Positions 1 to 7,785 are shown, counted from the first letter of the stretch. The stretch is 22,156 bases of DNA from Glaciecola sp964418575 (GCA_964418575.1 CAYQMI010000062.1:1-22156); one strand, 5' to 3'. Numbers and translations: made by a program. The notes: generated by a model from the sequence alone, not told the origin.

Positions 1-279
1 TAGGAAGGCTGCTTCATCGGTTTGCTCAATATTCGCTGACATATGTGCACCAGCGTTACACACCAACGCATCAATTAAACCTTGAGGCTCATGCTGCGCT
101 ATTTCTTCGATGGTTTTCTTCACAGCCAGATGATCGGTCATATCACATTGCATGAAAATACCCTGTTCACTTGGTGCGATATCGAGGTTAAATACTATCT
201 CACCAGTGTTTACAAAGTGCTTTACAATGGCCAGGCCAATGCCTGAACTACCACCGGTGACTATAATCTTTTTCTGCAT
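1..279 (-). CDS. SDR-family oxidoreductase, N-terminal part (runs off the window)
   Basis: This is a partial reading frame. Only the first 93 codons are present, and the gene continues beyond base 1. Translation from the ATG at 279-277 gives a Rossmann start with the cofactor motif TGGSSGIG at residues 8-15, an acidic end to the second strand (NLDIAP), a D-M-T segment (CDMTD) and the C-N-A-G motif near residue 75. These are the ordered hallmarks of classical short-chain dehydrogenases/reductases, which use NAD(P)H in the cytoplasm. The active-site Ser/Tyr/Lys lie in the missing part, so the substrate cannot be guessed. It diverges from the siderophore receptor gene. No strong Shine-Dalgarno is visible (AAGTGGG lies just upstream). 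Family assignment is confident; specific function is unknown. Confidence 0.85.
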   Translation of the reverse strand, partial: MQKKIIVTGGSSGIGLAIVKHFVNTGEIVFNLDIAPSEQGIFMQCDMTDHLAVKKTIEEIAQHEPQGLIDALVCNAGAHMSANIEQTDEAAFL

Positions 280-317
280 AAACCCACTTCAATCATCAGC
301 ATTATTTTCTTAGTATG

Positions 318-357
318 GTAAAAGTTACTGATAATTAAAACCTTTAATCACTTTTAC
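318..357. repeat. Inverted repeat in the SDR / receptor intergenic region
   Basis: GTAAAAGT (318-325) and its exact complement ACTTTTAC (350-357) flank an AT-rich 24-base loop that can pair further, imperfectly. It lies 39 bases upstream of the SDR start on the minus strand. It could be an operator or a weak hairpin. Neither side has a T-run, so it is not an obvious terminator. The rest of this 218-base gap holds the Fur-controlled promoter. Confidence 0.35.
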
Positions 358-422
358 TATGCGATTTATTCCGGTGTAAGACAATCAATACAGATTTAAA
401 ATATTTTCCTATTCTTAACGCA

Positions 423-441
423 AATGCGATTGACTCTCATT
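423..441. promoter_or_regulatory. Fur box
   Basis: Read on the minus strand, the 19 bases AATGAGAGTCAATCGCATT match the classical Fur operator (AATGAGAATCATTATCATT) at 15 of 19 positions. The site sits inside a longer dyad, GCAAATG (420-426) and CATTTGC (438-444). It overlaps the -35 box of the receptor promoter, so Fe2+-Fur binding would block RNA polymerase. This is the expected arrangement for an iron-repressed siderophore receptor. Confidence 0.8.
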
Positions 442-458
442 TGCATAACCAATACACT
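430..458 (+). promoter_or_regulatory. Sigma-70 promoter of the siderophore receptor
   Basis: The -35 box is TTGACT (430-435) and the -10 box is TACACT (453-458), separated by exactly 17 bases. Transcription would start near 465, giving a leader of about 33 bases before the ATG at 498. The -35 lies within the Fur box, which supports both assignments. Confidence 0.7.
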
Positions 459-497
459 CTCGTCACGTTTTAGCAAATACAGACAATTTGTAAGTTC

Positions 498-2642
498 ATG
501 ACCGAGACTATTTTCCGAAACACATTGATTGGTTCAGCCGTCGCTATTGCCCTATCTTCTTTATCACCAGCAGTTGTAGCTAAGCCTCAAGCTACAGTTG
601 GCACAGGCGTTGTCGCTGCTGCAGAAATTGAGAGAATTACAGTACGTGGGGCCTACTTTGGTCAGCAAAATGCTGACGCACTTAAAACCCCTACTCTATT
701 GGTAGATGTGCCCCAGTCTTTATCGGTGATATCAAGTGAGCAAATTGCAGAGCAAGGCTTTGTGTCCATAGCGGATATTTTGCAATACACGCCTGGCGCG
801 TCCATTGGTCAAGGTGAAGGTCATAGAGACCAAATGACCATTCGTGGACAAAACACAACAGCCGACTTCTTTATTGATGGTTTGCGCGATGACGTACAGT
901 ACTACCGTCCTCTATACAACTTACAGCGAGTTGAAATTCTTCGTGGTTCAAATGCCCTTTTATTTGGCCGTGGTGGTGGCGGTGGTATCGTAAACCGCGT
1001 AACCAAGACTGCCGAAACAAAAGAGCAGTTTACTCACATAAACGCAAATCTCGACACATTTGCCAATGCACAAGTCGCTGTAGACCATAACGTTAGCTTA
1101 ACTGACACCCAAGCATTGAGAATAAACGGTTTTTATGAGCATTTAGAAAATCATCGCGACGAATACGATGGCAACCGCTTTGCAATCAACCCTACGTATA
1201 CCAATAACTTAAGCGATGTTACGCAGCTTGTTTTATCGTACGAGTATATCGACGATGACCGCGTTGTTGACCGTGGTGTTCCGTCTTTAAATGGTGCACC
1301 TCTTGAAGGTGTAGAAGATGTCTTTTTCGGTTCTACCGATTTAAACACCACTACCCTTCAGGCTCACGTATTTCGCGGAAGATTAGACCATCAAGTATCA
1401 GAAACTTGGTCAATTAATACGACTTTGCAGTATGCGGATTTTGATAAGTTTTATCAGAACCTGTATCCAACTGGCTTCAACGATGTAGACAATACCGTAA
1501 CACTTGATGGTTATGCAGATGCAACGGAGCGTGAAAACTTTATCGCACAATTTAACGCGGTAGGTCAGTTTGACACCGGGTTTTTAATGCATACTCTATT
1601 GATTGGTGCTGAGTATGGTAAACAAGATACCAGCAATAACCGAAGAGACACGCTCTTTCCAGACAGTAACGATGACCAAATTACCTTTGATTTTAGCGAT
1701 CCGCTAGTTATTCCACAGGTTGGCTTTACCGACTTTGTGAGAGACCGCAGCTCAGATGTGAGCTTTAGCTCTGTGTTTTTACAAGACGAAATCACGATTA
1801 ATGATCACTTCATTATTGTAGCGGGCCTACGTTACGACAGTTTTGATATCGACGTAGAAGATAGAATAGAAATCAACAACGGCAGCGGCGATGGCAACGA
1901 CGGCTTTTTAGGACGCAAAGACACTGAACTTTCGCCAAGACTTGGCGCGATATACAAGCCTTTTGACGCGCTTTCATTCTATGTCAGCTTAAGCCGTTCA
2001 TTTTTACCTCGCTCTGGGGATCAGTTCTTGTCTCTTTCGTTAAGCACTCAAGCTCTAGAGCCTGAAGAGTTTGAAAACCGTGAAGTGGGTTTAAAGTGGA
2101 ATATAAGCGATAAGTTAAGCTTCACCACTGCATGGTTTGAAGTGACCCGTGAAAACGGCACAGTAACTGACCCAAACAACCCTGAAAACTCACTTATTAC
2201 GGGTACTGAAACAAAAGGTTTTGAAGCACAGCTTGTTGGTTATGTGACCGACGCATGGCAAATAAATGCGGGATACAGTCACTTAGATGCCGAAGAAACA
2301 GGTCGAGTTCTAGGCAACACCATTGGTAACCGCACCTTGTCGCAAGTGCCTGAGAATATGTTTACTGTATGGAATAAATACTCATTAAATGAGCAATGGG
2401 CCTTTGGCTTAGGCGTGATCTATCAGTCTGAGCAGTTTGCTTCGTTGAGTAACAATGTAGAACTACCTGATTTTACGCGAGTAGACGCAGCAGTTTATTA
2501 CGATGTGTCTGAAGATTTGCAAATACAGTTGAACGTTGAAAATTTATTGGACGAGGAATACTTTCCATCAGCACATAACGACAACAATATCAGCATCGGC
2601 GAGCCGGTAAATGCGCGCTTGAGTATGTCTTATCAGTTCTGA
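498..2642 (+). CDS. TonB-dependent siderophore receptor (Fiu/FhuA-like outer-membrane receptor)
   Basis: A 714-residue outer-membrane ferric-siderophore transporter, energised by TonB-ExbBD. Residues 1-28 form a signal peptide ending VVA. A TonB-box-like segment (IERITVRG) lies near residues 44-51. The plug domain follows, with VDVPQSLSVIS, the DILQYTPG segment, MTIRGQ, FFIDGLRD and the YNLQRVEILRGSNALLFGRG(G)5IVNRVTK signature. The rest is a 22-strand-type beta barrel with repeated aromatic strands, ending in the expected C-terminal phenylalanine (SMSYQF). Length fits the family (about 700-750). The plug signature most resembles catecholate receptors of the Fiu type, but the exact ligand cannot be read from sequence. 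A Fur box and promoter sit just upstream. The Shine-Dalgarno is weak (GTAAG), and the ATG at 498 is chosen because it begins a good signal peptide. Confidence 0.92.
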   Translation: MTETIFRNTLIGSAVAIALSSLSPAVVAKPQATVGTGVVAAAEIERITVRGAYFGQQNADALKTPTLLVDVPQSLSVISSEQIAEQGFVSIADILQYTPGASIGQGEGHRDQMTIRGQNTTADFFIDGLRDDVQYYRPLYNLQRVEILRGSNALLFGRGGGGGIVNRVTKTAETKEQFTHINANLDTFANAQVAVDHNVSLTDTQALRINGFYEHLENHRDEYDGNRFAINPTYTNNLSDVTQLVLSYEYIDDDRVVDRGVPSLNGAPLEGVEDVFFGSTDLNTTTLQAHVFRGRLDHQVSETWSINTTLQYADFDKFYQNLYPTGFNDVDNTVTLDGYADATERENFIAQFNAVGQFDTGFLMHTLLIGAEYGKQDTSNNRRDTLFPDSNDDQITFDFSDPLVIPQVGFTDFVRDRSSDVSFSSVFLQDEITINDHFIIVAGLRYDSFDIDVEDRIEINNGSGDGNDGFLGRKDTELSPRLGAIYKPFDALSFYVSLSRSFLPRSGDQFLSLSLSTQALEPEEFENREVGLKWNISDKLSFTTAWFEVTRENGTVTDPNNPENSLITGTETKGFEAQLVGYVTDAWQINAGYSHLDAEETGRVLGNTIGNRTLSQVPENMFTVWNKYSLNEQWAFGLGVIYQSEQFASLSNNVELPDFTRVDAAVYYDVSEDLQIQLNVENLLDEEYFPSAHNDNNISIGEPVNARLSMSYQF

Positions 2643-2671
2643 TCTGAGTTAAAAAGAGTGGGTTAAATGAC

Positions 2672-2704
2672 AAAAGCCGCTAAGGTATACTTAGCGGCTT
2701 TTTT
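2672..2704. terminator. Bidirectional rho-independent terminator
   Basis: GCCGCTAAG (2676-2684) and CTTAGCGGC (2690-2698) form a perfect 9-bp GC-rich stem with a 5-base loop. The stem is followed by a run of six T on the plus strand and preceded by AAAA, which gives a T-run on the minus strand. It lies between the convergent receptor and fpr genes and should stop transcripts from both. Confidence 0.9.
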
Positions 2705-2731
2705 ACTGCTATTCGTTTTTACTTTTCGTTA

Positions 2732-3541
2732 CTATTTTTCAATAAAGGCCTGTTCAATAACATACTCTCCTAAAGAACGAGAGTTTGCTTTATTAAAGCC
2801 ATGGTCGTCTAAAATGGTCATCAAATCTTGCAGCATGTCGTTGTTACCACAAATCATAAACCTGTCGACCTCTGGGTCTATTTCTGGCAAGCCAAGATCG
2901 TCAGTAAGTTGACCAGAGGTTAACAAGGTTGTAATGCGCTTATGGTGGCTACTTTCGTTTTCTTGCTCATTGGCGCTTTGATAATGAAAATCCTCACGCG
3001 TAACGGTAGGGTAATACAACAATTTATTTTTTACTTCTTCGCCAAAGTATTCATTATTCGGCAGTTCATTTTCAATCTCGTCTTTATACGCAAGCTCAGA
3101 CACATAACGTACGCTATGAACCAAAATCACCTTTTCATACGCATCGTAGATGAAAGGGTCTTTAATAATGCTCATAAACGGCGCTAAACCGGTACCGGAA
3201 CTAAGTAAATACAAATGTTTACCGGGCTTTAAATAACCGGGCACTAGCGTACCTGTTGCTTTGGTGGTGAGTATGACTTCATCGCCCACTCCAATTTTTT
3301 GCAAGCGCGATGTCAGCGCGCCGTCCGGTACTTTGATACTAAAAAACTCAAGCTCTTCTTCGTAATTTGCACTGGCAATACTATATGCGCGCAGCAGAGG
3401 ACGCCCGTCTACCTCTAAGCCAATCATCACAAATTGACCATTTTCAAAGGTAAAACTACTTCCGCGCGTTGTATTAAAGCTAAATAAGGTATCGTTCCAA
3501 TGATGCACTTTGGTAACGGTTTCAGTGATAGTATTACGCAT
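2732..3541 (-). CDS. fpr: Ferredoxin/flavodoxin-NADP+ reductase
   Basis: A cytoplasmic FAD flavoprotein that moves electrons between NADPH and ferredoxin or flavodoxin. From the ATG at 3541 the protein has 269 residues. The FAD-binding barrel shows GQFVMIGL (35-42) and RAYS (51-54). The NADP domain shows SSGTGLAPF (114-122) and CGNNDM (231-236). The C-terminus ...AFIEK resembles the bacterial subclass with an extended tail (Azotobacter type, ...VEK) rather than the plant type. A frame extends 19 codons further upstream, but those residues (Cys/Lys/Arg-rich) do not look like family sequence. The ATG at 3541 has an ideal Shine-Dalgarno (AAGGA) about six bases upstream, so the shorter start is preferred. 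There is an insertion rich in Glu, Ser and His near residues 190-200. Its roles in this family include oxidative stress defence and activation of radical-SAM enzymes. Confidence 0.92.
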   Translation of the reverse strand: MRNTITETVTKVHHWNDTLFSFNTTRGSSFTFENGQFVMIGLEVDGRPLLRAYSIASANYEEELEFFSIKVPDGALTSRLQKIGVGDEVILTTKATGTLVPGYLKPGKHLYLLSSGTGLAPFMSIIKDPFIYDAYEKVILVHSVRYVSELAYKDEIENELPNNEYFGEEVKNKLLYYPTVTREDFHYQSANEQENESSHHKRITTLLTSGQLTDDLGLPEIDPEVDRFMICGNNDMLQDLMTILDDHGFNKANSRSLGEYVIEQAFIEK

Positions 3542-3847
3542 TTTTTTCCTTTTTAAACTACGATATTTACTGCAGTGGCAATATTGCTTACACAGCAACT
3601 GTATTTTATAAAACAGTCTCAGTTATTTAAATTCGTGAGCAGCAGAGATAATACGCTCAAATGAACAAGGTATAGAGGTACGTAAAATTCGGCGAATACG
3701 ATTACGATTAGTATAAGGAAATATCTGCCGATTGTTAAGCAAGATAGACATCATTCAATCGCATGAATATTATGTCTTTGATAGATGCACCGCTGTACCA
3801 CTGTGCTAACATTCGTGCATAATAATTTTACTTTAAAGAGAGTTTTC
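3542..3847. other. 306-base intergenic region between divergent fpr and the PLP-enzyme gene
   Basis: No gene is visible here. The region must hold the divergent promoters of fpr (minus) and of the plus-strand transsulfuration-type gene. I could not assign clear -35/-10 pairs. A near-perfect 20-base palindrome, ACTGTATTTTATAAAACAGT, lies at 3598-3617 and is a candidate operator for fpr. A Shine-Dalgarno-like AAAGAGAG precedes the ATG at 3848. Short frames crossing the region have no family resemblance. Confidence 0.5.
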
Positions 3848-4960
3848 ATGGCTCGTAAGCCCTCCCTTAATTCTTTAAGCATCAATGCTGGTGCCCCAGC
3901 TGCGGCAAATGGCCGAGCCTTTCGTAATGGGCCTGAGTTTGCCAGCACCTTTCACCTGTCGGGTGAAGTTGACCCAGACTCCTATCAATATGGCCGCTTT
4001 GGACAACCCACTTGGAGTGCACTTGAACAAGGCATTGCTGAATTAGAAGGCGGCGAGACGATTATTTTTCCATCTGGTATGTCGGCAGCGGCGGCGATTT
4101 TGACAAGTTTAGTGAAGCCTGGGCAAACCATTTTATTACCCAGTGATGGCTATGCGCCTGTGCGATATTACACTGAGCAGTATTTAGTAAAATTTGGTGT
4201 GAAACTTATAACGATTGCGACTAAAGAAATAGATACATTCGATTTTGATGACATAGATTTAGCGCTTTTAGAGACGCCGAGCAACCCTATGCTCGATACT
4301 TTCGATATTCGATTAGCTGCAGACAAAATCCATCGCCAAGGCGGTATCCTAGCCATTGATAACACCACGCTTACCTTTTTAGGCCAGCAAGCTCTCTCTC
4401 TTGGTGCCGACATAAGCATGTGCGCCGATACTAAAGCAGTAAACGGCCACAGCGATGTGGTGTTTGGTCATGTGTCCAGCAACAATACTGAACTTTGCAA
4501 TACCATCAGAGACTGGAGAAAGTATTCAGGCAATATTCCTGGCCCAATGGAAACGTGGTTAGTGCATCGCAGCTTATCCACATTAGACGTGCGTTTAGAG
4601 CGTATGTGTAACAATGCGCAAATAATAGCAGAAGCGCTTAGTGAGCACCCTAAAGTGAAGTCCATACGCTACCCCGGCCTTGTTAATGACCCATCGTATG
4701 GAATTGCGAAAGCGCAGCAGTTGCTTTTCGGTTTTATTATCAGCTTTGAACTCGCTAACAAAGAGGCTGCAGACAAGTTTTTGAAAGCCTGCGCATTAGT
4801 GCACGAAGCCACAAGTTTTGGTGGTGTGCATAGCACTGCTGAGCGCCGCGCGCGTTGGGGAACGGATAAAATCCCAGAGGGCGTTGTTAGGTTTAGTGTT
4901 GGCTGCGAGCGTGCCGATGATTTATTAGCTGATATAGAAAACGCCTTAGCGCAAATATAG
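3848..4960 (+). CDS. PLP-dependent transsulfuration enzyme (cystathionine gamma-synthase/lyase family)
   Basis: A 370-residue fold-type I PLP enzyme of the Cys/Met metabolism family, acting on sulfur amino acids in the cytoplasm. Visible motifs are YGRFGQPT (48-55), the phosphate-binding SGMSA (76-80), ETPSNP (142-147), the PLP-ring aspartate in AIDNT (D171), the Schiff-base lysine in CADTKAVNGHSD (K196), SFGGVHST (323-330) and VRFSVGCE with the substrate-carboxylate arginine (R348). The frame opens 21 codons earlier, but the ATG at 3848 has a good upstream purine run (AAAGAGAG) and begins family-like sequence. Motifs do not separate gamma-synthase, gamma-lyase and beta-lyase. SFGGVHST instead of the usual SLGGVES is somewhat divergent. 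Only three bases separate its stop from the next ATG, so the two genes are almost certainly co-transcribed. Confidence 0.88.
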   Translation: MARKPSLNSLSINAGAPAAANGRAFRNGPEFASTFHLSGEVDPDSYQYGRFGQPTWSALEQGIAELEGGETIIFPSGMSAAAAILTSLVKPGQTILLPSDGYAPVRYYTEQYLVKFGVKLITIATKEIDTFDFDDIDLALLETPSNPMLDTFDIRLAADKIHRQGGILAIDNTTLTFLGQQALSLGADISMCADTKAVNGHSDVVFGHVSSNNTELCNTIRDWRKYSGNIPGPMETWLVHRSLSTLDVRLERMCNNAQIIAEALSEHPKVKSIRYPGLVNDPSYGIAKAQQLLFGFIISFELANKEAADKFLKACALVHEATSFGGVHSTAERRARWGTDKIPEGVVRFSVGCERADDLLADIENALAQI

Positions 4961-4963
4961 ACC

Positions 4964-5803
4964 ATGGCAAGTAAACATCCAAACACAGCAAAGTCCCCGC
5001 TTCAATCAAAAGTTGCGCTCCTTACAAAACACGACAAAGCACGCGTTATTGAACCGGTGCTTTGCGAAGTGTTTAGCGTAGATATTGTTTCAACAGACGC
5101 CTTCGACACCGATACCTTGGGGACATTTGATAACACTGTAGCGCGAAAACTCTCGCCCGTTGAAACAGCCTTTAAAAAAGCCTACCTCGCTTGCGAACTA
5201 ACAGGCCTAACACAGGGCATGGGCAGCGAGGGCAGCTTTAACAGTATGATCACGGGTGTTACGGTGAATCATGAAGTGCTCGCATTTGTAGATACCGAGA
5301 ATAAGCTTGAGATAATTGCATTTGCCGAGCAATTTATAGGCTTAAGAGGCATTGAAGCCAAAGACGAAGTCGAACTAGCAGAAAAAATGCAGCCCTTTAT
5401 TGAGCACTATGGCCAAACTCAAAAATGGATGCTTGAACAAAGCCAAGGCTGGGTCAAAGGCCTCGATTACAGTGATTTATTAGAAAATATCACAACATGG
5501 CCCTGCAATATAGAGCCAGATTTTAGAGCCATGAACTGCCCTGCTCGTCAAACCACTATTGCCATGGCAGCAAAAGATTTAGTGCGCAGATTACAAAGCA
5601 CTTGCCCTAAATGCGACAGCGTAAACTTTGTTGAGAAGCTCGACCCCAAAAATATTCGATTCTTGCCCTGTGAGTTATGCGGCAGTGAAAGCACAAAACG
5701 GGCACCACTTAGCCTTAAGTGCGATGTGTGCGGGTTTACCGAAGAACAGGATACTGAAACTACGAGTGCATCGGCTATGTATTGCACGGTTTGTAATCCA
5801 TGA
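4964..5803 (+). CDS. Conserved hypothetical protein with C-terminal zinc ribbons (DUF6671-like)
   Basis: A 279-residue protein of unknown function. The N-terminal two thirds (roughly 15-180) begins KVALLTKHDKARVIEPVL and contains FDTDTLGTF (47-55) and GSEGSF (87-92), a pattern I associate from memory with the family named DUF6671. The C-terminus carries four CxxC pairs: CPKC (214-217), CELC (236-239), CDVC (253-256) and CTVC (274-277). These should bind two zinc ions in rubredoxin-like ribbons. There is no signal peptide or membrane segment, so it is probably cytoplasmic. It follows the PLP enzyme by three bases with no clear Shine-Dalgarno, which suggests translational coupling. A functional link to sulfur amino-acid metabolism is inference from context only. 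Confidence 0.8.
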   Translation: MASKHPNTAKSPLQSKVALLTKHDKARVIEPVLCEVFSVDIVSTDAFDTDTLGTFDNTVARKLSPVETAFKKAYLACELTGLTQGMGSEGSFNSMITGVTVNHEVLAFVDTENKLEIIAFAEQFIGLRGIEAKDEVELAEKMQPFIEHYGQTQKWMLEQSQGWVKGLDYSDLLENITTWPCNIEPDFRAMNCPARQTTIAMAAKDLVRRLQSTCPKCDSVNFVEKLDPKNIRFLPCELCGSESTKRAPLSLKCDVCGFTEEQDTETTSASAMYCTVCNP

Positions 5804-5872
5804 ATACGCTTGCAAATTAAACCGCTTTCAAAGCTTGCTGACTGAAGTATGAGTGTTTGTAGTAAAAATAGG

Positions 5873-5949
<77 letters not shown>

Positions 5950-6021
5950 AAAATCTATCGAGTTTAGACTTGAAGAACCGCTAGGTATAAAGCAGACGCT
6001 TTGAACTTAACAGCGGCGCGT

Positions 6022-6050
6022 ATAATAGCTATGACACTATCATTTCGCAA
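6022..6050 (-). promoter_or_regulatory. Promoter of tRNA-Val with GC-rich discriminator
   Basis: On the minus strand, -35 TTGCGA (6050-6045) and -10 TATTAT (6027-6022) are separated by exactly 17 bases. The sequence after the -10 (ACGCGCCGCTG) is GC-rich, the discriminator type typical of stringently controlled stable-RNA promoters. Transcription would begin near 6015, leaving a 5' leader of about 65 bases for RNase P removal. It lies only 15 bases past the stop of the patatin-like gene. Confidence 0.75.
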
Positions 6051-6065
6051 GCGCTTTTTGTTGCT

Positions 6066-7133
6066 TTACCGCTGCAAGCTTATTGCTTGAACAATTTCCT
6101 CAGGATTTGGACTATTCACCCAATTTAAGAATGCTTCGCCCAAACGTTCTGACTCGGCCATTGTTTTATGCCAATACGCAATTCTTTGCTCTGCTGGCAT
6201 ATCGGTAAAGTCTTTTCTATCGGGGATTTTTTGATAAGGTAAGCCAGCAATAAACTCGTCGCTAGGCACTATCATCACTACGTTGTCGTAACTTGATGGA
6301 TGACACTGACGCTTCTTTAAGGCTTTGTCGAACCAGCCGGGAATGGGTGTTTTTGCAAAATGTGGATATAGCACTAAATCAGGCGTTTTTATTTGCATAT
6401 CAAAATGATAGTCAATAATACCGCCGTCTCGATAAATACCTTTACCTGCCCCGGGAATATCGGGAACACCTTGAATAACCATAGGAATAGAGCCTGTTGC
6501 CATTAACGACATCAGCATGTTTTCGCGACTTAGTCGCACGTGCTCAGTTTTCAAAGGAACTTGCTCAGAAAAGGGAAACAGCGAATCAGTATTAGAGAAC
6601 ACCACGCGCGTAAAACTTTTTTGCAGTTTAGCCCGCCCTATTGCATTGCGCGCTGCCGCAAGGCCAAGCGCAGGGCCTTGTTGCCATCGTAGCTCTTTTG
6701 CCGCTATGCCCTTACTCTTTGCGACAACGATGTGTAGGCGCTTGTTTTTTTGCAGAAGCACCTCGTCCACGCCCTGCTCGCCCATTAAGTAATCAAGCAG
6801 TGCAACACCTTTATCGGTTATCTCTTTTACATTTGGTTTATCAGAATAAACAGTGTTGCTGTAGCGTTTTGCTAGACGTTCTATTGCAGCAGTCGTATCG
6901 CTGTGCGCAAAACATGCGCCACGAAATGCACCAATAGAGGAACCGATGATATCTATTGGTTTGTTGCTGTTGTCCATAAACTGGCTAAATAGCACTTTAT
7001 CAAGGCCATACAGCACAAACCATTTCGGCCCGCCTGATGCGCCTAGCACTGTGCTAAACATTTCAGGTTTGATCCCTTGCTCTTTGATGGTTTTAAGTGC
7101 CCTTGGCCCTGCGTAGACGGAAAGTGCCTGCAT
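6066..7133 (-). CDS. Patatin-like phospholipase family protein
   Basis: A 355-residue lipid acyl hydrolase of the patatin fold, which uses a Ser-Asp dyad. Visible elements in order are an oxyanion-type loop GASGGPKW (31-38), the nucleophile elbow GSSIG (64-68, Ser66), and the D-G-G motif with the catalytic aspartate in YRDGGIIDYH (Asp236). All catalytic residues are present, so it should be active. There is no signal peptide, and it is probably cytoplasmic or peripheral. The substrate (phospholipid, acylglycerol or other ester) cannot be read from sequence. The ATG at 7133 has GGAC just upstream and the N-terminus matches a compact patatin domain. It stands alone, diverging from the ACT-domain gene. 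Confidence 0.87.
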   Translation of the reverse strand: MQALSVYAGPRALKTIKEQGIKPEMFSTVLGASGGPKWFVLYGLDKVLFSQFMDNSNKPIDIIGSSIGAFRGACFAHSDTTAAIERLAKRYSNTVYSDKPNVKEITDKGVALLDYLMGEQGVDEVLLQKNKRLHIVVAKSKGIAAKELRWQQGPALGLAAARNAIGRAKLQKSFTRVVFSNTDSLFPFSEQVPLKTEHVRLSRENMLMSLMATGSIPMVIQGVPDIPGAGKGIYRDGGIIDYHFDMQIKTPDLVLYPHFAKTPIPGWFDKALKKRQCHPSSYDNVVMIVPSDEFIAGLPYQKIPDRKDFTDMPAEQRIAYWHKTMAESERLGEAFLNWVNSPNPEEIVQAISLQR

Positions 7134-7294
7134 CGCTTGTCCCTTTTTTCTTTTATTATGCTAATTTATAAGCGAAATGAACAATAATTATTCATGATTG
7201 TAGAGAATAATTCCAGCTTGTCTGTATTCTGAACAGATAATTTTTGTTATAGTTTTCATAGCGTTATTGACTAACCCCAATATACTACACAAGC

Positions 7295-7317
7295 TTATCC
7301 ACAGATAAAGTGGATAA
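7295..7317. promoter_or_regulatory. Inverted pair of DnaA-box-like sites / hairpin before the ACT-domain gene
   Basis: TTATCCACA (7295-7303) is a perfect consensus DnaA box. AGTGGATAA (7309-7317) is the opposite-strand box with one mismatch. Together they form an 8-bp perfect inverted repeat (TTATCCAC/GTGGATAA) around 7 bases. It lies between a -10-like TATACT (7281-7286, no clear -35) and the Shine-Dalgarno at 7324. It could be a DnaA-controlled promoter, another operator, or an RNA hairpin next to the ribosome site. Confidence 0.5.
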
Positions 7318-7335
7318 ACTGAATAAGGTGAAATT

Positions 7336-7716
7336 GTGCCCAAACAAACTCTTCAAGTGTTAAACGATACCTTTGCCATTCACAGCCTTGATGTGACTCA
7401 TGCAATTCCTGCACAAGTGCTGCAATGCGACGTTTACTTTATTGGCAAAACAAACGATGAGCTCTCCCTCGTTGTTCCGCAAAAGCTCAGAATAGAAGCA
7501 GAAGAAACAGACTACGATTGGCGAGTACTCGAAGTACTTGGCCCTTTAAATTTGTCGATGGTAGGTATTATGGCAGAAATAGGAGGCGTACTAGCAAAAG
7601 CGAAAGTGAGTATTTTTGTGGTATCCACCTTCGAAACTGACTACTTTTTGGTAAAACAAGAAAGCCTAGATAACGCAATTGAAGCTCTCAAAAGCGCCGG
7701 ATACCGTTTTTTATAA
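7336..7716 (+). CDS. ACT-domain protein (CASTOR/ACT_7-like)
   Basis: A 126-residue small cytoplasmic protein. The C-terminal half, WRVLEVLGPLNLSMVGIMAEI followed by GVLAKAKVSIFVVSTFETDYFLV, is a typical ACT module, a fold that binds amino acids and regulates metabolic enzymes. The N-terminal half looks like a second, diverged module, as in the stand-alone two-ACT proteins of this group. Ligand and partner are unknown. The start is GTG at 7336, chosen because AAGGTGA lies about seven bases upstream and no in-frame ATG fits better. An inverted pair of DnaA-box-like sites sits in its leader. It heads a plus-strand run with yffB, an M15 peptidase and a DUF2897 gene. Confidence 0.82.
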   Translation: MPKQTLQVLNDTFAIHSLDVTHAIPAQVLQCDVYFIGKTNDELSLVVPQKLRIEAEETDYDWRVLEVLGPLNLSMVGIMAEIGGVLAKAKVSIFVVSTFETDYFLVKQESLDNAIEALKSAGYRFL

Positions 7717-7785
7717 TTAAAGCGGTAATCAAGCGAAATATATTCACTTTCAACTAATTTAGCACCCTGTAAGGCTACGCAATTT

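Noticed and set aside
2667..2912. Small plus-strand frame after the siderophore receptor
   Set aside because: It begins inside the terminator hairpin region and then lies antisense to fpr. It has no ribosome site or family features.
3542..3598. 19-residue N-terminal extension of the ferredoxin-NADP+ reductase
   Set aside because: The ideal Shine-Dalgarno lies within this stretch, before the ATG at 3541, and the extension does not resemble family sequence.
3598..3617. Possible LexA (SOS) box CTGT...ACAG upstream of fpr
   Set aside because: The gap between CTGT and ACAG is 10 bases, whereas the LexA box of gammaproteobacteria requires 8. fpr is also not an expected SOS gene.
5804..5872. Terminator between the zinc-ribbon gene and tRNA-Val
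   Set aside because: Only a short T-rich patch and scattered GCTTGC repeats are present. No convincing stem followed by a T-run was found on either strand.
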